The notes beneath the pieces were generated by a model that worked only from the letters and a program-made list of their open reading frames with translations, had not been told where the DNA came from and ran no database searches. Shown here in pieces: positions 15,490 to 22,433 of a stretch of DNA of 22,433 nt. Source of the stretch: Marisimplicoccus sp965655775. Its GTDB lineage: Bacteria > Bacteroidota > Bacteroidia > Flavobacteriales > Flavobacteriaceae. The position numbers and the translations under genes were made by a program. Location: the NCBI GenBank assembly GCA_965655775.1, contig CBFHHV010000017.1, positions 1 to 22,433 on the forward strand. Direction: 5' to 3'. Each line of letters opens with the position of its first letter. The stretch's first letter is position 1.

Positions 15490-18261
15490 ATGGAAAGTTC
15501 AAAGAAGCTTTTTTTACTTGATGCTTATGCACTAATATACAGAGGTTATTATGCTTTCATAAAAAACCCTAGGATCAATTCAAAAGGGACTGATACTTCT
15601 GCAATACTAGGATTCATGAACTCTCTTTTGGAAATAATTAGGACTCAAAATCCTGATTACATTGCAGTTGCTTTTGATAAAGGAGGTTCAGTGACTAGAT
15701 CTGAAATGTTTACAGAGTACAAAAGCAATAGAGATAAAACTCCAGAGCCAATCCTTATTGCAATACCATACATCAAAGAAATTCTAAAATCAATGAATAT
15801 TTCGGTTCTTGAGAAAGAAGGCTTCGAAGCTGATGATGTAATTGGAACTGTTGCTAAAGACGCTGAGAACAATAATTTTAAGGTATATATGGTAACTCCT
15901 GATAAGGATTTTGCTCAGCTTGTATCTGATAATATTTTTCTATGTAAGCCAGCTAGAATGGGGAATAGCATGGAAATATGGGGAGTTGATGAGGTTAAGG
16001 ATAAGTTTGAAGTAGATTCACCTGAACAAGTAATTGATTATCTCGGCATGATGGGAGATTCTGTTGATAATATTCCTGGGCTGCCTGGTGTCGGAGATAA
16101 AACCGCAAAAAAATTTATTAAGCAATATGGAAGTTTAGAGACACTTCTTGAAAAATCATACGAAATAACAGGTAAACTGGGAGAAAAAATTACTAATAGT
16201 AAAGAACTAGGAATTTTATCAAAAAAATTAGCGCGAATAATTCTTGATGTCCCCATTGAATATAAATTGAATGACTTTAAACTATCGGATCCTGATAATA
16301 AAAGTCTTATGAAAATTTTTGATGAATTAGAATTTAAAAGAGTAAAAGAAACTTTTTTTAAAATTTTTGGATTTAATGATAACAAGGGTAAAGATCAAGA
16401 GCTTATTCAGGGTGACTTATTTAGTGGTAATGATTTAGTGCAAGATAAATCAAACCTTATTAGAAGTAATTCATACTATCAAAGAATTGATTCAAATAAA
16501 GAGTTAGAATATTTAATGAAAAAGCTTTTAATCCAGAAAGTAGTAGCATTTGATACAGAAACAGAAAGTTTAAACTCATTAGATACTGAAATAGTAGGTA
16601 TTTCATTCTCATGGACAGAAAATAAAGGTTTTTATGTACCTATTGCTAATAATAAATCTCTTCAAAAAGAATACTTTGATATTTTAAGGCCTTTTTTTGA
16701 AAACGATCAGATAATTAAAGTTGGACATAATCTAAAGTTTGATATTAAGGTGTTATTTAAATATGATATTTTAGTCTCTGGGCCTTTATATGATACTATG
16801 GTAGCTCATTACCTTATCAATCCTGACATGAGGCATAACCTTGATACATTATCAGAATCTTATTTAAATTATTCCCCAATATCTATTGAGACATTAATAG
16901 GTAAAAAAGGAAAGAATCAAGGGTCAATGAGAGATGTGCCAGTTGAAGAAGTCACAGATTATGCTTCAGAAGATGCAGATCTTGCTCTTCAATTAAAAAA
17001 AATTTTTGATAAAGAGTTAAACGACAATGGAGTGAAAGATATTTTTAATGATATAGAAATTCCTATTATAAATGTACTTGCTGATATGGAGAAAGAGGGG
17101 ATTAGTATAGATAGCTCATACCTCAGTAAATTGGACAAAGAGTTTGAAGTTGAACTTAGTAAATTAAAAAAAGGCATTTTTGAAAAGTCTGGTGAAGAGT
17201 TTAACCTTAATTCTCCTAAACAACTTGGGGACATACTCTTTGAAAAGCTAAAATTAGTTTCAAAACCAAAAAAAACTAAAACTGGTCAGTACTCAACCTC
17301 TGAGGAGGTGTTGTCTAGTTTAGCAGGTGAACACGAGATTATTAGAAATATATTAGAATGGCGATCGTTAGACAAGCTTCAGAACACATATGTAAGGTCT
17401 CTTCCAAATGAAGTTAATAACAGGACAGGAAGAATCCATACAAAATTTAATCAGACTGTTACAACAACAGGGCGTTTAAGTAGTAACAATCCTAATTTAC
17501 AGAATATTCCCATTAGGACACAGAATGGTCAAAAAATAAGAGAAGCATTTATTCCTAGAAGTCAAGAATTTGAACTCTTAGCTGCTGATTACTCTCAGAT
17601 TGAGTTAAGAGTTATAGCTTCAATTAGTAAAGACAAGAATATGGTTGATGCATTTACAAAAAACCAGGACATACATACCATAACTGCTTCTAAAATTTAT
17701 AATATAGACCCTGATGATGTTTCAAGAGAGCAGAGAGGAAATGCTAAGACTGTCAATTTTGGAATAATATATGGTGTTTCAGCCTTTGGTCTTAGTCAAC
17801 AAACAAAATTATCTAGATCTGAATCTAAGATTATGATAGACAGCTACTTTGAAAATTATCCTGGACTTAGGGACTATATGTCAAGTCAAATTGATTTTGC
17901 AAGAAATAATGGATATGTTCAAACTATAATGGGAAGAAGAAGATATTTACAAAATATAAACTCACAGAATAACATGCTAAGAAGTGGTGCCGAAAGAAAT
18001 GCAGTCAACGCCCCTATTCAAGGAAGTGCAGCGGATATTATCAAAATTGCTATGATTAGAGTCCATGAAAAGTTTAAAGAACAGTCTCTAAAATCAAAAA
18101 TGTTACTTCAGGTTCATGATGAACTTGTTTTTGATGTCCATAAATCAGAAAAAGATTTAGTTAAGACTATCGTCAAAGATACAATGGAATCAGCTGTTAA
18201 GCTGCTTGTTCCTCTTAAAATTGATTTAGAATTTGGGAAAAACTGGTTAGAGGCACATTAA
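15490..18261 (+). CDS. polA: DNA polymerase I, with 5' nuclease, proofreading and polymerase domains
   Basis: Pol I removes RNA primers and fills gaps in replication and repair. The 923-residue protein is complete. The 5' nuclease domain (about 1-295) shows LLDAYALIYRGYYA, EADDVIGT (113-120) and the helix-hairpin-helix region LPGVGDKTAKKF. The 3'-5' exonuclease domain (about 330-515) keeps its acidic set: D355 and E357 in FDTETE, D418 in NLKFD, and YASEDAD (491-497) with D495. The polymerase domain has motif A LLAADYSQIELR (697-707, D700), the O-helix RGNAKTVNFGIIYG (749-762, K753, F757) and motif C QVHDE (874-878, D877). Proofreading is therefore probably active, unlike in Taq or Bacillus Pol I. 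It is a single-gene unit with no clear -7 box recognised in the 81 bases upstream. Confidence 0.98.
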   Translation: MESSKKLFLLDAYALIYRGYYAFIKNPRINSKGTDTSAILGFMNSLLEIIRTQNPDYIAVAFDKGGSVTRSEMFTEYKSNRDKTPEPILIAIPYIKEILKSMNISVLEKEGFEADDVIGTVAKDAENNNFKVYMVTPDKDFAQLVSDNIFLCKPARMGNSMEIWGVDEVKDKFEVDSPEQVIDYLGMMGDSVDNIPGLPGVGDKTAKKFIKQYGSLETLLEKSYEITGKLGEKITNSKELGILSKKLARIILDVPIEYKLNDFKLSDPDNKSLMKIFDELEFKRVKETFFKIFGFNDNKGKDQELIQGDLFSGNDLVQDKSNLIRSNSYYQRIDSNKELEYLMKKLLIQKVVAFDTETESLNSLDTEIVGISFSWTENKGFYVPIANNKSLQKEYFDILRPFFENDQIIKVGHNLKFDIKVLFKYDILVSGPLYDTMVAHYLINPDMRHNLDTLSESYLNYSPISIETLIGKKGKNQGSMRDVPVEEVTDYASEDADLALQLKKIFDKELNDNGVKDIFNDIEIPIINVLADMEKEGISIDSSYLSKLDKEFEVELSKLKKGIFEKSGEEFNLNSPKQLGDILFEKLKLVSKPKKTKTGQYSTSEEVLSSLAGEHEIIRNILEWRSLDKLQNTYVRSLPNEVNNRTGRIHTKFNQTVTTTGRLSSNNPNLQNIPIRTQNGQKIREAFIPRSQEFELLAADYSQIELRVIASISKDKNMVDAFTKNQDIHTITASKIYNIDPDDVSREQRGNAKTVNFGIIYGVSAFGLSQQTKLSRSESKIMIDSYFENYPGLRDYMSSQIDFARNNGYVQTIMGRRRYLQNINSQNNMLRSGAERNAVNAPIQGSAADIIKIAMIRVHEKFKEQSLKSKMLLQVHDELVFDVHKSEKDLVKTIVKDTMESAVKLLVPLKIDLEFGKNWLEAH

Positions 18262-18281
18262 TTAAAAAAAAGTTTTTTTAA
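18262..18281. repeat. A/T-only palindrome between polA and the rplM promoter
   Basis: TTAAAAAAAAGTTTTTTTAA starts right after the polA stop and has perfect 9-base arms around AG. Further A and T runs follow up to 18291. As a terminator it would lack any G/C stem. Its place just upstream of and overlapping the -33 area of the rplM promoter instead suggests an UP-like or bent-DNA element. Either role is inference. Confidence 0.4.
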
Positions 18282-18304
18282 AATTTTTTATAATTGTACA
18301 TTTG
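18273..18304 (+). promoter_or_regulatory. Promoter of the rplM-rpsI-rpsB-tsf operon
   Basis: TACATTTG (18297-18304) is an exact -7 box, followed by GCAC. About 20 bases upstream is a run of T (18273-18279) in the -33 position. The predicted transcription start near 18310 gives a leader of about 16 bases, too short for a ribosomal-protein leader structure. This is the most convincing promoter in the window. Confidence 0.72.
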
Positions 18305-18325
18305 CACGCCTAGATTTAATCTATT

Positions 18326-18781
18326 ATGACTAAAACGAGTTATAAAACTATATCAGCTAATAGCAAAACAGTTAATAAGGAATGGGTTCTTGTTGATGCT
18401 GCTGAGCTTCCATTGGGAAGAACTGCATCTATAGTTGCAACCCTTCTAAGAGGAAAGCATAAGACTAATTTTACACCTCATGTTGATTGTGGTGATAATG
18501 TTATTGTTATTAATGCTAATAAGGTTGAACTCTCAGGTGATAAGTGGAGCCAGAAGCAATATATTAGTCATACAGGATATCCTGGAGGACAAAGAATTAT
18601 ATCTGCTGAAAAGCTTCATCAAAAAAATAATATTAAGCTTGTTGAGAAAGCTGTTAAAGGAATGCTTCCAAAGAATAAGCTTGGTGCTGAATTGTACAGA
18701 AACTTAAAAGTTTTTCCAGGATCTGATCATAATCACGAAGCACAAAAACCAAAAGTAATTGACGTTAATAGTAAAATATAA
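18326..18781 (+). CDS. rplM: Large-subunit ribosomal protein L13 (uL13)
   Basis: L13 is an early-assembly 23S rRNA-binding protein. The 151 residues contain ADE-like start context KEWVLVDAAELPLGR (18-32), LLRGKHKTNFTPHVDCGD (40-57), YISHTGYPGG (79-88) and the family signature region AVKGMLPKNKLGAELYRNLKVF (109-130, GMLPKN at 112-117). It opens the translation operon. Its stop and the rpsI start overlap by one base (TAATG), ensuring coupled translation of this L13-S9 pair, an arrangement seen widely in bacteria. A short N-terminal extension of about 15 residues before the core is usual in Bacteroidota. Confidence 0.98.
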   Translation: MTKTSYKTISANSKTVNKEWVLVDAAELPLGRTASIVATLLRGKHKTNFTPHVDCGDNVIVINANKVELSGDKWSQKQYISHTGYPGGQRIISAEKLHQKNNIKLVEKAVKGMLPKNKLGAELYRNLKVFPGSDHNHEAQKPKVIDVNSKI

Positions 18782-19167
18782 TGGAAGTAATTCATAAAAT
18801 AGGAAGAAGGAAGACATCAGTTGCTAGAGTCTACATGTCCGAAGGTAAAGGTAACATCACGGTTAATAAGAAAGCTTACTCAGATTTTTTTAGTACAGCA
18901 ACATTACAATATAAGATTCTTCAGCCTTTCAATCTTACAGAAACAAAGGATAAATTTGACTTATCAGTAAGTGTTAAAGGTGGTGGTGTAAATGGACAAG
19001 CTGAAGCTATTAGACTTGCTATTTCAAGGGCTTTAGTTGAATTCAATGAGGAGTTTAAGTCTGTATTAAAATCAGAGGGGTTAATGACCAGAGATCCTAG
19101 AATGGTTGAAAGAAAGAAGTTTGGTCAAAAGAAAGCAAGAAAAAAATTCCAATTCTCAAAAAGATAA
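18781..19167 (+). CDS. rpsI: Small-subunit ribosomal protein S9 (uS9)
   Basis: S9 sits in the 30S head, its C-terminal tail reaching the P-site tRNA. The 128-residue protein begins IGRRKTSVARV (7-17) and carries the signature GGGVNGQAEAIRLAISRAL (67-85). It ends in the basic tail KKARKKFQFSKR, with the terminal lysine-arginine that contacts tRNA. It overlaps rplM by one base and precedes rpsB by three bases. Nothing unusual. Confidence 0.98.
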   Translation: MEVIHKIGRRKTSVARVYMSEGKGNITVNKKAYSDFFSTATLQYKILQPFNLTETKDKFDLSVSVKGGGVNGQAEAIRLAISRALVEFNEEFKSVLKSEGLMTRDPRMVERKKFGQKKARKKFQFSKR

Positions 19168-19170
19168 ATT

Positions 19171-19947
19171 ATGGCTAAGACTGACGTTAAAGAATTATTG
19201 GATGCAGGTGTTCACTTTGGACATTTAACTAGAAAATGGAATCCTAATATGGCACCATACATTTATATGGAGCGTAATGGTATCCATATTATTAACTTAT
19301 ATAAAACTGCTGCAAAACTTGAGGAGTCTGTCAATGCAATTAAAAAAATAGTTCTTTCAGGGAGAAAAATACTTTTTGTTGCTACAAAAAAACAGGCAAA
19401 GGATATCGTGGCTCAAAAAGCAGATTCAGTTAATATGCCATACATCACTGAAAGATGGCCTGGTGGAATGCTAACAAACTTTGTCACAATTAGAAAAGCT
19501 GTAAAAAAGATGAATGCTATTGATAGAATGAAAGCTGATGGTACATTTGAAACACTTTCTAAGAAAGAAAAACTTCAAGTTGACAGGCAAAGAGCTAAAT
19601 TGGAAAAAAATCTTGGTTCAATATCTGATATGACAAGATTACCAGGAGCTATCTTTGTTGTAGATACATTAAATGAGAAGATTTCAGTTCAAGAAGCTCA
19701 GAAATTAAATATTCCAATTTTTGCTATGGTTGATACTAATTCTGACCCTAATGAAGTTGATTTTATTATTCCTTCAAATGATGATGCATCAAAATCTATT
19801 GAAAAGATCTTAGATATCGTATGTAATGCAATTCAAGAGTCTTTAGAAGAAAGAAAAAAGGAAAAGGAGATTGCTGAACAAAAAAAATTAGAAGAAGCTG
19901 AAGCAGCAATAGAAGCTGCAAATACTGATGCTTCTGAAAAAGAATAA
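19171..19947 (+). CDS. rpsB: Small-subunit ribosomal protein S2 (uS2)
   Basis: S2 binds the 30S body-head junction. The 258 residues show LLDAGVHFGHLTRKWNP (9-25), YIYMERNGIHIINLYKT, the family block ITERWPGGMLTNF and LPGAIFVVDTLNE, then PIFAMVDTNSDPNEVDFIIP. The C-terminus is a charged, probably coiled-coil tail of about 35 residues rich in E, K and A, common in Bacteroidota S2. The rpsB-tsf adjacency is almost universal in bacteria; the attachment to rplM-rpsI is characteristic of Bacteroidota. The stop is 21 bases before the tsf start. Confidence 0.98.
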   Translation: MAKTDVKELLDAGVHFGHLTRKWNPNMAPYIYMERNGIHIINLYKTAAKLEESVNAIKKIVLSGRKILFVATKKQAKDIVAQKADSVNMPYITERWPGGMLTNFVTIRKAVKKMNAIDRMKADGTFETLSKKEKLQVDRQRAKLEKNLGSISDMTRLPGAIFVVDTLNEKISVQEAQKLNIPIFAMVDTNSDPNEVDFIIPSNDDASKSIEKILDIVCNAIQESLEERKKEKEIAEQKKLEEAEAAIEAANTDASEKE

Positions 19948-19968
19948 TAACCTCTAAATTTTACTAAA

Positions 19969-20790
19969 TTGAAAATTACTGCATCTGATGTAAATAAGCT
20001 AAGACAATCTACTGGCGCTGGAATGATGGATTGTAAAAAAGCTCTTGAAGAATCCAATGGAGATTTTGATAAAGCAATAGAAATTCTTAGAAAAAAAGGT
20101 CAAAAAGTTGCTGCAAATAGAGCTGATAGAGAATCATCAGAAGGTGTTGTACTTGCAAAGGTCAATTTAGATAACACCTCCGGAGTTATAATTTCACTCA
20201 ACTGTGAAACAGATTTTGTAGCTAAAAATGATGATTATATTCAATTAGCCCAGAAATTAGCTGATCACGCTCTTAACTTCACTGATAAGGATTCCTTTTT
20301 AGAATCTGATTTTGATGGAATGAAAGTTTCTGAAAAATTGTTAGAACAGACTGGTGTTATTGGTGAAAAAATTGAAATAGGTTCTTTTGAGCACATATCC
20401 GCTAGCTTTGTAGGATCTTATATTCATGCAGGAAACAAAATAGCGTCAATTGTTGGATTATCAGAAAAATTTGATAATGCAGGTGACGTTGGTAAAGATT
20501 TATCAATGCAAATTGCAGCCATGAATCCTGTAGCGATAGATGAAAATGGAGTAAGTCAAGATGTGATTGCAAAAGAAATTGAAATTGCTAAAGATCAATT
20601 AAGACAAGAAGGTAAACCGGAGGAAATGTTAGAGAATATTGCTAAAGGGAAGCTAAAAAAGTTTTTCAAAGAAAACACCCTAATAAACCAGCAGTTTATA
20701 AAAGATAGTAAATTAAGTATATCACAATACCTTAAAAGTCACTCTGAATCAGTTGAAGTAACTGATTTCGCTAGAGTAGGTCTTGTCTAA
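19969..20790 (+). CDS. tsf: Translation elongation factor Ts
   Basis: EF-Ts is the guanine-nucleotide exchange factor that recycles EF-Tu-GDP. Over 273 residues it has the N-terminal UBA-like domain KITASDVNKLRQSTGAGMMDCKKAL (2-26), the EF-Tu-contacting TDFVAKND (81-88), and a core with HISASFVGSYIHAGNKIA-like sequence, ending with FARVGLV. The start is TTG at 19969. An in-frame stop lies at 19948-19950 and no ATG is available, while conserved family sequence begins immediately, so TTG is certain in practice. It is the last gene of the ribosomal operon and ends 16 bases from the convergent GMC gene. The TTG may lower its translation relative to the r-protein genes. Confidence 0.97.
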   Translation: MKITASDVNKLRQSTGAGMMDCKKALEESNGDFDKAIEILRKKGQKVAANRADRESSEGVVLAKVNLDNTSGVIISLNCETDFVAKNDDYIQLAQKLADHALNFTDKDSFLESDFDGMKVSEKLLEQTGVIGEKIEIGSFEHISASFVGSYIHAGNKIASIVGLSEKFDNAGDVGKDLSMQIAAMNPVAIDENGVSQDVIAKEIEIAKDQLRQEGKPEEMLENIAKGKLKKFFKENTLINQQFIKDSKLSISQYLKSHSESVEVTDFARVGLV

Positions 20791-20806
20791 CTTAAAGGGG
20801 CATATG

Positions 20807-22222
20807 TTAAGTTTTCAATAAGTGGTCTCCTAATCTGAGAGATAATTGAACTATAGTCAATGTTGGATTAGCATGACCTCCCGTTGGGAAAACGGAAGAC
20901 CCCATAACATAAAGATTACTAACTGTAAAAATCTTTGCATTTTTATCAACAACACCATGATTAGAAGAATCCGACATTCTTGTACCTCCAATATGGTGAG
21001 GCCCTCCTAATTGATCATTTATTGGATATTTTGATTTACCTAATACAAAGTCTTTTAACTTAATTCTTCCTATTGATTTATTAATACCATATTTTGCTAT
21101 TTGCTCAATGGTCTTTCTAACTGTGTTTAGATCATTTTTTGATTTTTTATAATATAAAACTGTCCTTGGCATTCCAAAAACATCCTTTGATGATCTAGAC
21201 AGTTCAATTCTATTAGATTCTAATGGTTCCTGTTCCCATGCTGCTCTAACTGTAATATTGCATAATAATTTTTTATTGGCTAATTCAAAAAGTTTTTTTC
21301 CTAGTTCTGGAGAATAACAAGCTATTTCTTTAATTTTTCCTTTAATATTTTCCTCAAACACACCCTCCATCCTTATTCCACAGTTTAAAATTTTAAGCCT
21401 CCTCTGTGAATTTGAGTCTATACATAAATATTTATCCTTCCAATCATCTTTAGAGAGGGCTTCACCAATGGTAAAGTGTGGATGATCCATCCAATATTTA
21501 CCAATAGGTAAATTACGGTCAAATAAACTAAAATTATTTTTTTCATTGATTGCCAAAAGTAATCTAGAATTTTCAATACCCCCAGTTGCTAAAACAAATT
21601 TATTAGCTTTTACATCAAGTAGTTTCTTATTAAATGATGTGAAAGATGCGTGTGACACATAATCTTTTTCTTTTTTAAAATTAACGAGGTTACAATTCCT
21701 AATTAAATCTATATTGTCTTTTTTAAATATATATTCAAACTTTTCGCCAAACTTAACTCTAGGAGAAAAGTTAAAATTAAATGACTTAATCCCAAGCTCG
21801 TTGTCGATATATGAATCATTAAATTTTGAGGAAATCTCAACAATTTTACATGCATCTTTTAAATATGGGTCTAAATCACTCTTGCTAATTGGCCAGTAAG
21901 CTATCGGATAGTCATCTTTATATTCAAAGTCATGCTCATCAAGAGTTCTGCAATAACCTGTCCAGTGATTACTTGTTCCCCCAAAGTATCTTAACCTTGA
22001 TGCTATTAAATCATAATATGGATCTCCTTTTACTTCACCCTTGTATATGTTCGACGATTCTATAGTAAATTGCTTATCTCCTCCCTCTGCAACTAAAATT
22101 TTAAGATTAGAATTAACCAGTCTTTGAGCAATTGATATACCTGCTGGACCAGAGCCTATAATAACAATATCATATTCTTTTATATTATAATTTTTATTCT
22201 GATTATTTAAATCAAATATCAT
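20807..22222 (-). CDS. GMC-family FAD-dependent oxidoreductase (alcohol/sugar dehydrogenase type)
   Basis: The 471-residue flavoprotein is predicted to oxidise an alcohol or sugar-like substrate. It has the ADP-binding site DIVIIGSGPAGISIAQRL (18-35), a FAD-contact block GGTSNHWTGYCR (81-92), a central ATGGIENSRLLL and the GMC C-terminal domain. In that domain are HHIGGTRM (409-416), VVDKNAKIFTVSNLYVMGSSVFP, and GGHANPT, with H450 and N452 at the usual catalytic pair. It resembles the membrane or periplasmic gluconate/sorbitol/fructose dehydrogenase branch more than soluble oxidases. It has no signal peptide: the Rossmann fold starts at residue 17. Its start overlaps the stop of a small Tat-signal gene by 11 bases, implying coupled translation and probably joint export. 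Substrate is unknown; no cytochrome partner is in the window. Confidence 0.9.
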   Translation of the reverse strand: MIFDLNNQNKNYNIKEYDIVIIGSGPAGISIAQRLVNSNLKILVAEGGDKQFTIESSNIYKGEVKGDPYYDLIASRLRYFGGTSNHWTGYCRTLDEHDFEYKDDYPIAYWPISKSDLDPYLKDACKIVEISSKFNDSYIDNELGIKSFNFNFSPRVKFGEKFEYIFKKDNIDLIRNCNLVNFKKEKDYVSHASFTSFNKKLLDVKANKFVLATGGIENSRLLLAINEKNNFSLFDRNLPIGKYWMDHPHFTIGEALSKDDWKDKYLCIDSNSQRRLKILNCGIRMEGVFEENIKGKIKEIACYSPELGKKLFELANKKLLCNITVRAAWEQEPLESNRIELSRSSKDVFGMPRTVLYYKKSKNDLNTVRKTIEQIAKYGINKSIGRIKLKDFVLGKSKYPINDQLGGPHHIGGTRMSDSSNHGVVDKNAKIFTVSNLYVMGSSVFPTGGHANPTLTIVQLSLRLGDHLLKT

Positions 22223-22385
22223 AATCTGTTATTGATAAAATCCAGCCCTCCTTACTAATAATAATTTCATTTTTTTCTTCAAAAGGGTTAATAATTTTAA
22301 AGAGTAATAAAGAAGTAATAGTTGATAGAGATAAAAAATGAAAAAATTTTCTTCTGGAAATGTAATTTTTATTGGAATCTTTCAT
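22212..22385 (-). CDS. 57-residue twin-arginine (Tat) signal protein coupled to the GMC oxidoreductase
   Basis: This short gene begins at ATG 22385-22383 and ends at TGA 22214-22212, overlapping the GMC start codon by 11 bases in a different frame. The product reads MKDSNKNYISRRKFFHF followed by a hydrophobic stretch LSLSTITSLLLFKII, then a polar tail with EEKNE and ending GWILSITDYDI. SRRKFF (10-15) fits the Tat consensus SRRxFLK closely. No AxA cleavage site follows, so the protein may stay anchored in the membrane. In gluconate 2-dehydrogenase and related enzymes, a Tat-bearing small subunit of roughly 150-200 residues carries the signal-less GMC subunit across the membrane. This would be a drastically shortened version. 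Gene order, overlap and motif are seen directly; the escort role is inference. A truncated remnant of a longer subunit is the alternative. Confidence 0.68.
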   Translation of the reverse strand: MKDSNKNYISRRKFFHFLSLSTITSLLLFKIINPFEEKNEIIISKEGWILSITDYDI

Positions 22386-22433
22386 TATGATTCAATTTAT
22401 TAATAAATTTTGACATTGTAATTATAAATAACC
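22369..22433 (-). CDS. Possible 3' end of an upstream gene running off the window
   Basis: One minus-strand frame is open from the right edge to a TAA at 22371-22369 and ends SKFINKLNHNERFQ. If real it would overlap the Tat-signal gene by 17 bases and put it in the same operon. A second frame is open only to a stop at 22402-22400. Twenty codons in A/T-rich DNA is weak evidence, and the stretch could instead hold the promoter of the Tat-GMC pair. Confidence 0.25.
   Translation of the reverse strand, partial: LFIITMSKFINKLNHNERFQ

Noticed and set aside
16038..16385. 115-codon minus-strand reading frame within polA
   Set aside because: It lies wholly antisense to the conserved 5' nuclease region of polA; its serine- and leucine-rich sequence resembles nothing known.
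18262..18295. Intrinsic terminator after polA
   Set aside because: The inverted repeat is entirely A/T apart from one G and would form no stable RNA stem; kept only as a repeat with uncertain role.
18305..18325. Autoregulatory ribosomal-protein leader ahead of rplM
   Set aside because: With transcription starting near 18310 only about 16 bases precede the ATG, too short for a structured leader.
1..22433. tRNA, rRNA, CRISPR array, insertion sequence, prophage or integrase genes
   Set aside because: All gaps are short (the longest clear gene-free stretch is about 130 bases), and none shows cloverleaf, regularly spaced repeat or terminal inverted-repeat structure by eye.

Overview
The window looks like a chromosomal piece of a low-G+C, gene-dense member of the Bacteroidota, most likely a marine or aquatic Flavobacteriales. 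The grounds are: strongly A/T-rich sequence; Bacteroidota-type -7 boxes (TAnnTTTG) in front of several transcription units; no clear Shine-Dalgarno sequences; the gene order rplM-rpsI-rpsB-tsf and sufB-sufC-(sufD); a carotenoid lycopene cyclase; and flavobacterial-looking housekeeping proteins. The taxonomic call is inference from protein and promoter style; no search was run. No tRNA, rRNA, CRISPR array, insertion sequence or prophage gene was seen.

Layout, left to right. (1) 1-2217, minus strand: the SUF iron-sulfur assembly genes sufB and sufC, with the first codons of a probable sufD at the left edge. (2) 2350-3402 plus: thiL (thiamine-monophosphate kinase), meeting a minus-strand ZIP/GufA-type metal transporter (3399-4214) tail to tail, the two stop codons sharing TTAA. 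(3) 4264-5400 plus: a CrtY-type lycopene cyclase starting with TTG, convergent with and overlapping a minus-strand polyprenyl diphosphate synthase (5383-6354) that could supply carotenoid precursor. (4) 6460-12968 plus: a four-gene efflux operon of TetR regulator, TolC-like outer membrane protein, lipoprotein membrane-fusion protein and RND pump. It is packed with 4-bp overlaps or 1-2 bp gaps and preceded by a palindromic candidate operator inside the tetR promoter. (5) 12990-14974 plus: aspS and an 80-residue two-helix membrane protein; then tadA on the minus strand (14971-15408). (6) 15490-18261 plus: a full-length DNA polymerase I with an intact proofreading domain. (7) 18326-20790 plus: the translation operon rplM-rpsI-rpsB-tsf behind the best promoter in the window. 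(8) 20807-22385 minus: a GMC-family flavoprotein oxidoreductase with no export signal of its own, preceded by an overlapping 57-codon gene that carries a twin-arginine (Tat) signal.

Most of the window is ordinary core genome. The best candidate for something new is the right-edge pair: a miniature Tat-signal protein whose stop overlaps the start of a leaderless GMC oxidoreductase. In known gluconate, sorbitol and fructose dehydrogenases a larger Tat-bearing small subunit exports the GMC subunit. Here that partner appears reduced to little more than the targeting and anchor segment. Other points of interest are the tetR operator/promoter overlap, an RND pump with two extra central membrane segments and no lysine in TM10, repeated TTG starts (including tsf), and convergent gene pairs with no room for terminators.
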